In this document: positions 1 to 6,570 of the stretch, in pieces
Numbering within the stretch: the first letter of the stretch is position 1
How the letters are laid out: the number at the start of each line of letters is the position of its first letter
Source: Candidatus Rhabdochlamydia sp.
Lineage (GTDB): Bacteria > Chlamydiota > Chlamydiia > Chlamydiales > Rhabdochlamydiaceae
Direction: 5' to 3'
NCBI GenBank assembly: GCA_030043815.1
Contig: JASHWX010000116.1
Coordinates: 1-6,916 of the forward strand
DNA length: 6,916 bases
Notes under the pieces: model-generated
Told to the model about the DNA's origin: nothing
Database searches by the model: none
Seen by the model: only the letters and a program-made list of their open reading frames with translations
Translations under genes and position numbers: made by a program

Positions 1-1894
1 ATATTAACTTTCCGTAATTCAATTCAGTGGATTGGATATGTCTGCTAATGGCAATGGAGAGGTTAGCGAGCAGCGGTTTGCGATCGTCGAGAGGATCGTC
101 TTTTTCCCTTTGCATGAAAAAGTACAAAAAGTGGAGGAGTTTTTCAGCAGGAAGGGCGAGGGCGCCCTCCGGCTTTAACACGATATTTTCGAAATCAGAT
201 TCATCGCTAATGCATCGCTTGAGAGTCGACCATAAGTCGTTTTCTTGGACATCGATCTCTGTAATTTTACTGTGGATCGATAAACGGGTCTCACTATCGA
301 CAAACCTCAAGAGGAAAACAATATCGTAAACGCTCCACGTGGATGGGGGGTATGCGTAAGTTCTGATGCAGTCGCAAGAGCGCAATTGATCTTCCAATGC
401 TGCCTTTTCATCAGCAAGGTTCAGCTGATGGCAATAATAAACGCCGCAGAGCAGAAGAAGCAAGGACTTCAAGGGGTCATTTACAATTTCAACTTGGGCC
501 TGCAGCGCCAAATGCGGCCGGCAGATTTTGAGGTTTTTGAGGATGCGGACCACTTGTTTGAGTTCGGCAAAAGGAGGAAGCACTTTCAACACAAGGATCG
601 TGCCGTCTGAGAGCAGAGGAGAGGTTTTCAGATAGGAAAGAATATGAGCTTCCACTTCAGGGCAGGGGATCATGGAGGCAAGTTCTGAAGCAGACATGAT
701 TTGTTCTGCATCAGTGCCCAAATGTCCGATGATTAGTTTGGCAATGGCCGCCCGCGGCTCTTCAAAGTCGGTGAACGCAAAGAATTGGCTCCCTTGCAGG
801 ATTGCCCACAGCTCTTTTAGGGACAATGGCATCGGGTTTAAAACCCTGCTTTTGAGCATCCAATCATAAAGAAGGAAGAAATGGGACGCAACGGGCCCCG
901 ACAGGAAGATTTCACTCTGAGGCTTCATCGAGACAGTCGAGCGCAAAAAAGACTGAAAGTAACCGCTCTTTGAAAATAGATGCCAAGGTGAAATGGACAG
1001 GCTCCCGATCCCTTCTAAATGCACTGTGATCTCATCCTTTTTTAAGCGCTCTCTCAATTCCGGGTAACTATCGGCTAGGGTAATCAACTCTTCACATTGC
1101 GAAGAGGGCAGCGCGCCGACTTTGAAATGGACGAGCAGCTGCTCAAACAAGGAGGCCGTAACATCGGGCTGAATGAAATAGAAGAAGCGCAATTGGGATT
1201 CAGGAGAAAGCTGCTGCCAACATTTGTCCTGATAAATCTGTCTAAATAAGCGGCATTCGTCGGCGATCATCCGATGGGTCATCGTTTGAGGAAGGCATTG
1301 GGGCAAATGCGGGTAATGGTGTTTCAACAGACGGGAGAAGAGTTCGAGTTGATCGGACGGCCAAATGGCAGCCATCGTATAAAGCTTGCACAGATCCAAC
1401 GACTTCGAATAACAGCTTTGCCCTTCTACGGTCTCCTTCAGCTCTTTTTTGTAGAATGTCTCAAGATGAGAAATGCCTAAAGAGGAGGCCGCATAACAGA
1501 CTTCCACCAAAGCTTCTAAAGAGAGTTCATCATTCGGGTAGATCAAGCCCTCAAAGGCCTCATTGCTCAAACTCTGCAGTAGACGGTTTTCTTCGCGATG
1601 CGCGTCAGGATGATGCAAAATGCGCCATAGTTTTGGCGATCGAAGAAGAAGTCCCGTGGGCTGGATAGGGATCCGGCGAAAACGGGGATCATGGTGCTGC
1701 GTACGGAGCTGGCTTTTCTGCAATATCCCCAGAACGCGCATTCTTTGCTCCTCGGAAAGCTGATCCTCTTTAGCCGCTTGTTTCAGAACCCTTTTCGCTT
1801 CCCTGAACGCCAGGCATTTGCGGGCGTCCAAGCGATCGCAGAGTAGGTTATTCGAAAGGATTTCAATCTTCTGCTCGATATCGAATTTGATCAT
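1..1894 (-). CDS. Large protein with BTB/POZ-like segments, C-terminus cut by window edge
   Basis: An uninterrupted reading frame starts at the ATG at 1894-1892 and runs off the left edge after 631 codons. Nothing resembles an enzyme active site, signal peptide or membrane segment; it reads as a soluble, helix-rich, Leu-rich protein. Two segments have the BTB/POZ pattern. Residues about 80-151 contain LLLRSPKLW and then ELSLEALVEVCYAASSLGI, like the terminal BTB helices. Residues about 289-385 contain SLSISPWHLFSKSGYF, which fits the BTB 'L.hk.vLa.rS.yF' strand-helix, then EIFLSG and LKELWAILQGSQFF. BTB proteins are Cullin-3 ubiquitin-ligase adaptors in eukaryotes, and amoeba-associated chlamydiae are known to encode expanded BTB/F-box families. 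A role in host ubiquitination is therefore possible but inferred. No clear Shine-Dalgarno precedes the start. It is divergent from the ankyrin gene. The coding call is strong; the domain call is tentative. Confidence 0.85.
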   Translation of the reverse strand, partial: MIKFDIEQKIEILSNNLLCDRLDARKCLAFREAKRVLKQAAKEDQLSEEQRMRVLGILQKSQLRTQHHDPRFRRIPIQPTGLLLRSPKLWRILHHPDAHREENRLLQSLSNEAFEGLIYPNDELSLEALVEVCYAASSLGISHLETFYKKELKETVEGQSCYSKSLDLCKLYTMAAIWPSDQLELFSRLLKHHYPHLPQCLPQTMTHRMIADECRLFRQIYQDKCWQQLSPESQLRFFYFIQPDVTASLFEQLLVHFKVGALPSSQCEELITLADSYPELRERLKKDEITVHLEGIGSLSISPWHLFSKSGYFQSFLRSTVSMKPQSEIFLSGPVASHFFLLYDWMLKSRVLNPMPLSLKELWAILQGSQFFAFTDFEEPRAAIAKLIIGHLGTDAEQIMSASELASMIPCPEVEAHILSYLKTSPLLSDGTILVLKVLPPFAELKQVVRILKNLKICRPHLALQAQVEIVNDPLKSLLLLLCGVYYCHQLNLADEKAALEDQLRSCDCIRTYAYPPSTWSVYDIVFLLRFVDSETRLSIHSKITEIDVQENDLWSTLKRCISDESDFENIVLKPEGALALPAEKLLHFLYFFMQREKDDPLDDRKPLLANLSIAISRHIQSTELNYGKLI

Positions 1895-2005
1895 AAGTGG
1901 AAATAGTAACTGATTCCTAATTTATTTTATAATTAAATAAATTTTTTCACGCTTTACTTAAATTGAAAATATGTTAAATTCATTGCTTTAAATAAGAGGT
2001 TTAAA
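1895..2005. promoter_or_regulatory. AT-rich divergent intergenic region with 9-bp palindrome
   Basis: This 111-base spacer separates two divergent genes and must hold both promoters. A perfect 9-bp inverted repeat (1919-1927 with 1935-1943, 7-base spacer) surrounds an exact TATAAT on the plus strand at 1928-1933; the opposite strand reads TATAAA at 1931-1926. I see no convincing -35 hexamer for either direction. The sequence is almost pure A/T here, so the palindrome may be composition alone. Assignment of exact promoters is uncertain. Confidence 0.4.
1994..1999 (+). promoter_or_regulatory. Ribosome binding site of the ankyrin gene
   Basis: AAGAGG lies six bases before the ATG at 2006 and fixes that start. 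It is the clearest Shine-Dalgarno on the plus strand of this window. Confidence 0.7.
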
Positions 2006-3370
2006 ATGAGTGCAACGAATCGTATTTCTGGTTACCGAGAGCCCCCAACTCCCATTACAGCGGGCGCAGTAGAGTCCCTTCTCGATCTCTTTGAGCCGGA
2101 AAAGACAATGCCAGAACATCGGGTCAATCTTCCTAATGCGGAAAAACTGCTCCACAAGGCAGCAAGGGAGGGTAAGCTCGAGGCTGTGATGACTCAAATT
2201 GCAAGTGACGCCGATGTCAATGAACGCACACAAACAAGTGGGGGAACGCTGGGTGTGACGCCATTGTTCTTGGCAGCTCGGATGGGGAGGAAAGATATTA
2301 TCGAACGGTTGTTTGAAGCGAAAGCAGATGTGAACCTCAAGAGCGGTTCTCTTGCGATGACGCCCTTGCATGTCGCCATTTGCAATCGGCACATCGAGGT
2401 GATCGAATACCTCGTCGCAAAAAAAGCTGATCTGGAGGCAACCGACTTTAAAGGGCAGCGGCCATTATATCTGGCTACTTCCAAGAAAGCGATCGAAGCC
2501 ATGAATGTCTTGATCGACGCAGGCGCTGATATCAATGCTCTCAGCGGCAAGGATGTGAAGAATACAGCGCTGCATTTGGCCATTAGCTTAAACAATCTTG
2601 CGCTTGTGAATTTACTGCTCCAGAAAGGGGCTGACACGGAAGTGAGAAATTCGAATCGCCTTCTGCCTTTATATTTTGCAGTTGAAACTGCTAAGACGGA
2701 AATCATTGAGACGCTTTTAAGAAATGGCGCTGATGTCAATGGGGCAAATGATAGAAAAAACTACACTGCATTGCATTTCGCTGCTCAATGTGATCAAAAA
2801 GACACCTGCGAACTTTTATTACAAAATGGAGCAGATATAGAGGCCAAGACGACCCGGGGGAACCCTCCTTTAGTCGTAGCTGTTACCTGGAGAGCGAAAA
2901 GTGTCATAGAAAGGCTCATTAACCTGGGTGCAAATGTGAATGCTAGGAGTAATGATGGAAGCATATTGCATACGGCTGTTAAATACGGATCTCTAGAAAT
3001 AGTGGAATTCCTGCTTAACTCTGGCGCTGATAAAAATGTGATGCACCCTTCGGAGCCTGTGGTTTTAGCGAAGTCCTTATTTAACAGAATTAAGAATGGC
3101 TCTGATGCCACGAAAGAGTGGCTTGAAAAAAACAAAACGAAACCCGCAAAGCAACTGCTTGATCAGCTGAATAAAGAAAATCGAGTAGATCAGTACTCAA
3201 AAATTATAAAACTCCTGGAAGAGCCGACCCCTGCAGAAACACCCGCTCCAGGACCTGCGCTGTCCAAACAGCCCGCTGATCAGTCATCTCAGAACAAGAG
3301 AAAAGGGGATGAGCCGCCCAGCTCATCTAATTCTTTAAAAAGGCCTCGCTTGCCAGGCGAGAAGCGGTAA
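2006..3370 (+). CDS. Ankyrin-repeat protein with C-terminal bipartite NLS, candidate secreted effector
   Basis: The 454-residue protein begins at an ATG with a good Shine-Dalgarno. After about 40 unstructured residues there are roughly nine ankyrin units between residues 44 and 345. They show the usual TPLHxA, helix pair and GADVN turn, for example TPLHVAICNRHIEVIEYL at 119-136 and TALHFAAQ at 254-261. Ankyrin units are protein-binding scaffolds; no catalytic domain is visible. A charged helical stretch (about 366-404) and a Pro/Ala/Thr-rich linker (405-425) follow. The tail has KR at 431-432, a 12-residue spacer and KRPR at 445-448, matching the classical bipartite nuclear import signal. There is no Sec signal peptide, so export would be by type III secretion, as is usual for chlamydial effectors (inference). 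It is divergent from the BTB-like gene and 40 bases upstream of murJ. The host target is unknown. Confidence 0.93.
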   Translation: MSATNRISGYREPPTPITAGAVESLLDLFEPEKTMPEHRVNLPNAEKLLHKAAREGKLEAVMTQIASDADVNERTQTSGGTLGVTPLFLAARMGRKDIIERLFEAKADVNLKSGSLAMTPLHVAICNRHIEVIEYLVAKKADLEATDFKGQRPLYLATSKKAIEAMNVLIDAGADINALSGKDVKNTALHLAISLNNLALVNLLLQKGADTEVRNSNRLLPLYFAVETAKTEIIETLLRNGADVNGANDRKNYTALHFAAQCDQKDTCELLLQNGADIEAKTTRGNPPLVVAVTWRAKSVIERLINLGANVNARSNDGSILHTAVKYGSLEIVEFLLNSGADKNVMHPSEPVVLAKSLFNRIKNGSDATKEWLEKNKTKPAKQLLDQLNKENRVDQYSKIIKLLEEPTPAETPAPGPALSKQPADQSSQNKRKGDEPPSSSNSLKRPRLPGEKR

Positions 3371-3410
3371 CAAAGTTGATATTTTGCTCTTCCTTCGGTA
3401 AAATGCGGCA

Positions 3411-4985
3411 ATGGGGTATCGCCAGATTTCCAAGTATGCGCGTCATTTTTTCTCAGGGACTTTGCTGAGCAGGGTCAGCGGGATGGCCCGCGACATCGGG
3501 ATGGCAGCGATATTCGGCGATCACCCTTCTGTGGCTGCATTCATGGTGGCCTTTCGCTTTTCCCACTTTTTGAGAAGGATTCTCGGCGAAGGGGCGTTGC
3601 AATCGGTCTTTATTCCTCATTACGAGGAGCTCCGATTGAAAGATGAAAAGAAGGCGAGCGCCTTTTTTTTCCGGCTGTATGCGCTGCTCATTACGCTGCT
3701 CGTTTCAATTGTGATGATTGTCGAAGCTGCATCGCTTGCCGGGGGCCATAGCGAGGTTGTCCATCTCTTTTCTTGGATGTTTCCCAGCCTGATTTTCATC
3801 TGCCTCTATGGATTAAACCTATCGCTGTTGCAATGCCGCAATTCCTTTTTCTCGTCGAGCATTGCCCCATTTGCTTGCAATGCAGTCTGGATTCTCGCCA
3901 TTTTTCTTTTTGCTAAGATGGACACGCCGCAAGCCATGGTGAACCTTGCGATCTTTACAATCATCGGCTTTGTCGTGCAATGGGCGATCACGCTTCCTCA
4001 AACCTTCAAAGTGCTCAAAGAGGGGAGAGAGCATTTCGAGCGCCCGCTTTTATCCCTTCCTCCAGAAATCCGCACCATTGGTAAAGCAACGCTCTTTGGC
4101 TTGATAGGCGTAACGGCAGTGCAGATCAACAGCTTTTTAGACATGGTCTTTGCCAGGTGGGTCGATTTAAAAGGGCCGGTGTACCTTTGGTATGCGATCA
4201 GGCTAGAGCAGCTGCCGCTTGCGCTAGTGGGGTTTGCTTGCGTTTATTCGATCGTGCCTTCGCTCTCGAGGTTAATTAAGGCCGGGGATACAGAAAAGGC
4301 CAAAGAGCTGTTTTCTTTCGGTTATCAGAGGATTTTCCTCCTCGTCTTGCCCTCCACATTTGCCCTTTTCGCGATGAGCTTTGCGTCTGTCAATCTGTTG
4401 TTCGGAAGGGGCCAATTCTCTCAATTTGCTGTGACAGAGACGACTTTGTGTTTGTGGGCCTACGGCTTAAGCTTGCTCCCATCGACATTGACCGTCTACC
4501 TCTCTTCTCTTTTCTATGCATACGGAAACTTCCGGACCCCCACTTATGCCTCGATCACTTCCGTAGGTGCAAACATCTTGTTCAATGCGCTGTTCGTGTT
4601 TGCCTTACACTGGGGTGCGATCAGCATTGCGCTGAGCACGAGTTTGAGCGCCCTGATCAATTGCTGGATATTGAAGAGGGCCTTCTCTTATCTAGACGTG
4701 CAATATCCCAAAATCTCTTCCTTTTGGAGTCTTTTTGCGGTGGGCGCCTTGGCATTTTTGGGATGCATCCTTTACGACAAGGTCTTTTTCAATGCCTTTT
4801 TCTTTGAGCAGGGACTTTTCTTGGCTCCAAGCTCCTTGAGCGGGCAATGCCTGCATTTTTTGGGGCAATTAGCGAGTTTCTGCGCTATCTTCGGATTGGG
4901 ATTGCTCCTTATTCAAAAAGAGATGGTCTACACGCTTAAAAATCTTATCTTTGCAAAAAAAGAATTCAAAACTCTTGATTTCTAA
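3411..4985 (+). CDS. murJ: Lipid II flippase MurJ (MviN family)
   Basis: This 524-residue, very hydrophobic protein has the length and many membrane segments (13-14 expected) of the MviN/MurJ family in the MOP superfamily. MurJ moves lipid II from the cytoplasmic to the periplasmic face of the inner membrane for peptidoglycan assembly. Family marks seen: LLSRVSGMARDIGMAAIFG (residues 18-36) with the paired arginines R21 and R27; FLRRILGEGALQSVFIPHY (53-71); the central arginine in WYAIRLEQLPLALVGFA (260-276, R264); LLFGRGQFS (329-337); and FYAYGNFRTPTYASI (368-382). The SG.ARD..MA..FG start followed by an RR.LGEGALQS motif is typical of chlamydial MurJ as I know it. ATG 3411 is the first in-frame start after the stop at 3399-3401, but no good Shine-Dalgarno precedes it. 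Forty bases from the ankyrin stop, it may be partly read from that promoter. The sequence appears intact. Confidence 0.96.
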   Translation: MGYRQISKYARHFFSGTLLSRVSGMARDIGMAAIFGDHPSVAAFMVAFRFSHFLRRILGEGALQSVFIPHYEELRLKDEKKASAFFFRLYALLITLLVSIVMIVEAASLAGGHSEVVHLFSWMFPSLIFICLYGLNLSLLQCRNSFFSSSIAPFACNAVWILAIFLFAKMDTPQAMVNLAIFTIIGFVVQWAITLPQTFKVLKEGREHFERPLLSLPPEIRTIGKATLFGLIGVTAVQINSFLDMVFARWVDLKGPVYLWYAIRLEQLPLALVGFACVYSIVPSLSRLIKAGDTEKAKELFSFGYQRIFLLVLPSTFALFAMSFASVNLLFGRGQFSQFAVTETTLCLWAYGLSLLPSTLTVYLSSLFYAYGNFRTPTYASITSVGANILFNALFVFALHWGAISIALSTSLSALINCWILKRAFSYLDVQYPKISSFWSLFAVGALAFLGCILYDKVFFNAFFFEQGLFLAPSSLSGQCLHFLGQLASFCAIFGLGLLLIQKEMVYTLKNLIFAKKEFKTLDF

Positions 4986-5130
4986 TTGTTGGAGGTCCAT
5001 CGATAAGATTTACAAAGATAAGTGTCTTCTCGTTCAGATCGAATCGCTTTTAATATTAAATTCCAGTCCATTTTGAGTTTAGGTTGGATCCAAGATTTGT
5101 GTAGTGGTAATTCTTTATTTACTCAAAGTT

Positions 5131-5274
5131 TTATTGCTCTTTCTGTAACTCTGCTTCAATTTGCTCGACTGAAGGAAGATTATCTTTTACTTTTGAACCC
5201 CATCCCTCTTCTTTTTGCTTCTCAACAATTGTTTTGCCAATATAGACGGATATTCCTTTGCGTTGTATGGGTGA
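5131..5274 (-). pseudogene. Internally deleted remnant of DUF1016/YhcG-type PDDEXK nuclease
   Basis: A 47-codon stretch on the minus strand, open from 5274 to the TAA at 5133-5131, lacks an ATG. It reads YIGKTIVEKQKEEGWGSKV and then KDNLPSVEQIEAELQKEQ before the stop. The first part matches the N-terminal DUF1016 signature (lYW.IGk.IvekQ..eGWG.kv). The second resembles the C-terminal end of the same family (LPs.e.ieaEL). The whole central region, including the PDDEXK nuclease core, is absent. One frame over, the bases just upstream read LYW, so a small deletion may also have shifted the frame before IGK. Such nucleases are usually accessory genes linked to mobile DNA. Recognition is from motif memory only, and a chance open frame is possible but unlikely given both motifs in order. 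Confidence 0.5.
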
Positions 5275-5446
5275 TCACGAATGGATTTTGGATTTAGAGA
5301 CGCCCCTCGATAGAGAATTTGTGTTCAAGATTGTAATAAAAGATGAGAAAAATAATATCTTTTGGGAAAAAGACACTTTAGAACCGGGCGGCAACCATAG
5401 CTGTATTCCGGGCAAAGGCGTTCTAGCATTCACCCCGAGTTTTTAA
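5246..5446 (+). pseudogene. C-terminal half of a CBM20-like starch-binding module
   Basis: The frame is open from just after the TAG at 5243-5245 to the TAA at 5444-5446. Possible starts are TTG 5258 or ATG 5267, giving about 60 residues, with no clear Shine-Dalgarno. The text IPLRCMGDHEWILDLETPL, then REFVFKIVIKDEKNNIFWEKD and GGNHSC, fits the second half of CBM20 starch-binding domains: strand with Trp, LP, EF.YKF.i.d..g.v.WE, then an Asn turn. The expected first half, with G...LG.W, is missing, which suggests a gene fragment; chlamydiae do carry glycogen-metabolism genes with such modules. It could instead be a genuine small protein. Its start overlaps the minus-strand DUF1016 remnant, so a rearrangement junction probably lies near 5245-5275. 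Confidence 0.45.
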
Positions 5447-5494
5447 TCTGACCTCAAGAAGAGTGGTAAAAAAAATGAAACTCTCAATGAATCT

Positions 5495-6100
5495 TTATTG
5501 GAGATTGCGAAACATAGATGAATGTTTTATGCAATCACTGTACCCCTGTTTCAATACAAAAATCATCTTTTTGATCACTGCTAATTGAATGGGTGAATCG
5601 GGTTCATTCTGGATTTTCCTATCTGCAAAATCTATTCCGGCATTTGCATTTGCTCCGTGGGCGACCCAAATGCAATGTTTAATCTGATCAAAAAAAGAAT
5701 AATTTTCATTTGCAATATTTCTATAGGTATTGCGTTTGTCTTCGATGCTTTTGCTTCTGTCGGAAAGCACAGCATTCAGCCTTTTAAGAAAGGTAATTTT
5801 GCATTGATCTTGGATAGTATGATCAATTGCTTGCATTATTCTTTGTGGAATATTTTGAGTTGTCTGCATAGTTTTTAACGCTTTGTCAAAATCTGCAAAC
5901 ATATCCCATTTCGGTGTTATATACCAACTGATGGAATTGCAATAGTGCGATGCGATAAGATACATGGAAGTGCGCGAAAGAAGACGATATTTATTTCTCA
6001 TTTCAGAAGGTGTACTGGAGCGTAGTGATTGTAAAGCAGTTAATTCAGCTTCAGCTTTTAAGATTTTTCTAGAATCTGCGGCTTGTATTGACATCGACAT
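5495..6100 (-). CDS. Hypothetical protein with one degenerate ankyrin-like unit
   Basis: This is a 201-residue protein of no family I can name. The ATG at 6100-6098 has GGAG six bases upstream, supporting this start over the second methionine two codons on. The N-terminal 130 residues are polar and predicted mostly helical, with no signal peptide or membrane segment. Residues about 149-187 (HGANANAGIDFADRK, then DSPIQLAVIKKMIFVLKQG) look like the end of one ankyrin unit and most of the next: GANxNA turn, SPIQLAV in place of TPLHLA, and a following helix. The last 18 residues break the pattern, so the protein may be a shortened member of a longer ankyrin family. I found no continuation of the repeat in the other two frames. 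It stands alone, facing the decayed region. Confidence 0.75.
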   Translation of the reverse strand: MSMSIQAADSRKILKAEAELTALQSLRSSTPSEMRNKYRLLSRTSMYLIASHYCNSISWYITPKWDMFADFDKALKTMQTTQNIPQRIMQAIDHTIQDQCKITFLKRLNAVLSDRSKSIEDKRNTYRNIANENYSFFDQIKHCIWVAHGANANAGIDFADRKIQNEPDSPIQLAVIKKMIFVLKQGYSDCIKHSSMFRNLQ

Positions 6101-6106
6101 AAAAAA

Positions 6107-6164
6107 CTCCGTTGGTAAATTATAATTTCATTAAAGTATACCCCCTTTTAGAATTAAAAGCAAA
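6107..6164 (-). promoter_or_regulatory. Likely promoter and Shine-Dalgarno of the 201-residue gene
   Basis: Reading leftward, GGAG at 6110-6107 is the ribosome binding site. TATACT at 6140-6135 is a plausible -10 with TTTGCT at 6164-6159 as a weak -35 at 18 bases; it would give a leader of roughly 25-30 bases. An exact TATAAT at 6124-6119 is closer but would leave a leader of only about 11 bases and has a GC-rich AGGGGG at the -35 position. The first pair is preferred. Confidence 0.4.
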
Positions 6165-6220
6165 GAATATGTAAAAGCCTCATGTTCTGAAGTAGAGTTT
6201 TTTTTTAATTTTTTTTAGAA

Positions 6221-6274
6221 TTCTGGATGATTTTTACTATAGTTTCTTATTTTTATAGTAAATTTCATCCAAAA
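6221..6274. repeat. Imperfect inverted repeat next to the palindromic element
   Basis: Bases 6225-6241 and 6254-6270 are reverse complements over 17 positions with two mismatches, around a 12-base AT loop; a few flanking bases (6221-6222, 6224) also pair with 6271 and 6273-6274. It directly abuts the left end of the 293-bp element. It lies outside any gene, and no T-run follows it in either direction, so a terminator is not the obvious reading. Two T tracts (6198-6206 and 6209-6216) lie just to its left. Confidence 0.6.
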
Positions 6275-6322
6275 TATACTACTCCCGTTCAAAAAGTGTG
6301 AGAAATGCCAAGGCTGCGAACA

Positions 6323-6352
6323 CTTAGAAAATGTCCATAGACATTTTCTAAG
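6323..6352. repeat. Perfect 13-bp hairpin 1 of the element
   Basis: CTTAGAAAATGTC (6323-6335) pairs exactly with 6340-6352 around the tetraloop CATA. It lies in the left arm between the outer and inner inverted repeats. Confidence 0.85.
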
Positions 6353-6433
6353 GAAAGCAGGCGAGCGAAGCGAACCGGGCCCGGAGGGACGCCGTGAATT
6401 TGAACCAGGCGAAGCCGGCGCTGCTGCGGATAC

Positions 6434-6463
6434 TACAAAAGAGCAAAGTATTGCTCTTTTGTA
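6434..6463. repeat. Perfect 13-bp hairpin 2 of the element, terminator-like
   Basis: TACAAAAGAGCAA (6434-6446) pairs exactly with 6451-6463 around the tetraloop AGTA. The descending arm contains CTCTTTTG on either strand, so it resembles a bidirectional rho-independent terminator and could stop leftward transcripts from aroC. The U-run is short and interrupted, so terminator function is uncertain. Confidence 0.8.
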
Positions 6464-6473
6464 TGAGGAGCAG

Positions 6474-6495
6474 GCTCAACTTGAATAAGTTGAGC
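6474..6495. repeat. Perfect 9-bp hairpin 3 of the element
   Basis: GCTCAACTT (6474-6482) pairs exactly with 6487-6495 around the tetraloop GAAT. It lies inside the inner 13-bp inverted repeat, near its right arm. Confidence 0.8.
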
Positions 6496-6570
6496 GATGC
6501 AGGCGGGTTCAAATTCACTGGCTGTCCGACGCTGGCAGATTCACACTTTTTGAACGGGAGTAGTATAAAA

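Larger units (their letters stand above)
6275..6567. mobile_element. Palindromic MITE-like element with 27-bp terminal inverted repeats
   Basis: Bases 6275-6301 and 6541-6567 are exact reverse complements over 27 bases, and the outer bases immediately beyond do not pair, so the ends are sharp. Inside, 6394-6406 and 6506-6518 are a second perfect 13-bp inverted repeat, and GACGCC before it matches GACAGCC on the other arm. Between and beside them are three perfect short hairpins, listed separately. The element has no protein-coding gene of its own. The ends read TATACTACTCCCGTTC, with TA dinucleotides at the tips, consistent with a non-autonomous element moved by a TA-targeting (IS630/Tc1-mariner-like) transposase; that link is inference. 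It ends three bases from the aroC stop codon. Copies elsewhere in the genome are expected but cannot be checked here. Confidence 0.7.

Noticed and set aside
27..1668. Several plus-strand open frames of 65-100 codons
   Set aside because: They are antisense to the single continuous 631-codon minus-strand frame and have no protein-like sequence or ribosome sites.
1994..2739. Minus-strand frames of 134 and 181 codons within the ankyrin gene
   Set aside because: Antisense shadows of the repeat-coding strand; the plus-strand ankyrin frame accounts for the region.
4941..5022. 9- to 10-bp inverted repeats (AATCTTATC / GATAAGATT and CTTATCTTTG / CAAAGATAAG) around the murJ stop
   Set aside because: Long loop, no T-run, and two overlapping pairings of a low-complexity motif; not a credible terminator.
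4982..5071. 29-codon minus-strand frame starting MDWNLILK
   Set aside because: Short, no ribosome site, ends inside the murJ stop region; protein-like look is not enough.
5022..5297. 91-codon plus-strand frame with GTG start after murJ
   Set aside because: No Shine-Dalgarno and no recognisable domain; it is antisense to the DUF1016-like remnant, which explains the open frame better.
5475..5588. 37-codon plus-strand frame starting MKLSMN
   Set aside because: Mostly antisense to the end of the 201-residue gene and without a convincing ribosome site.
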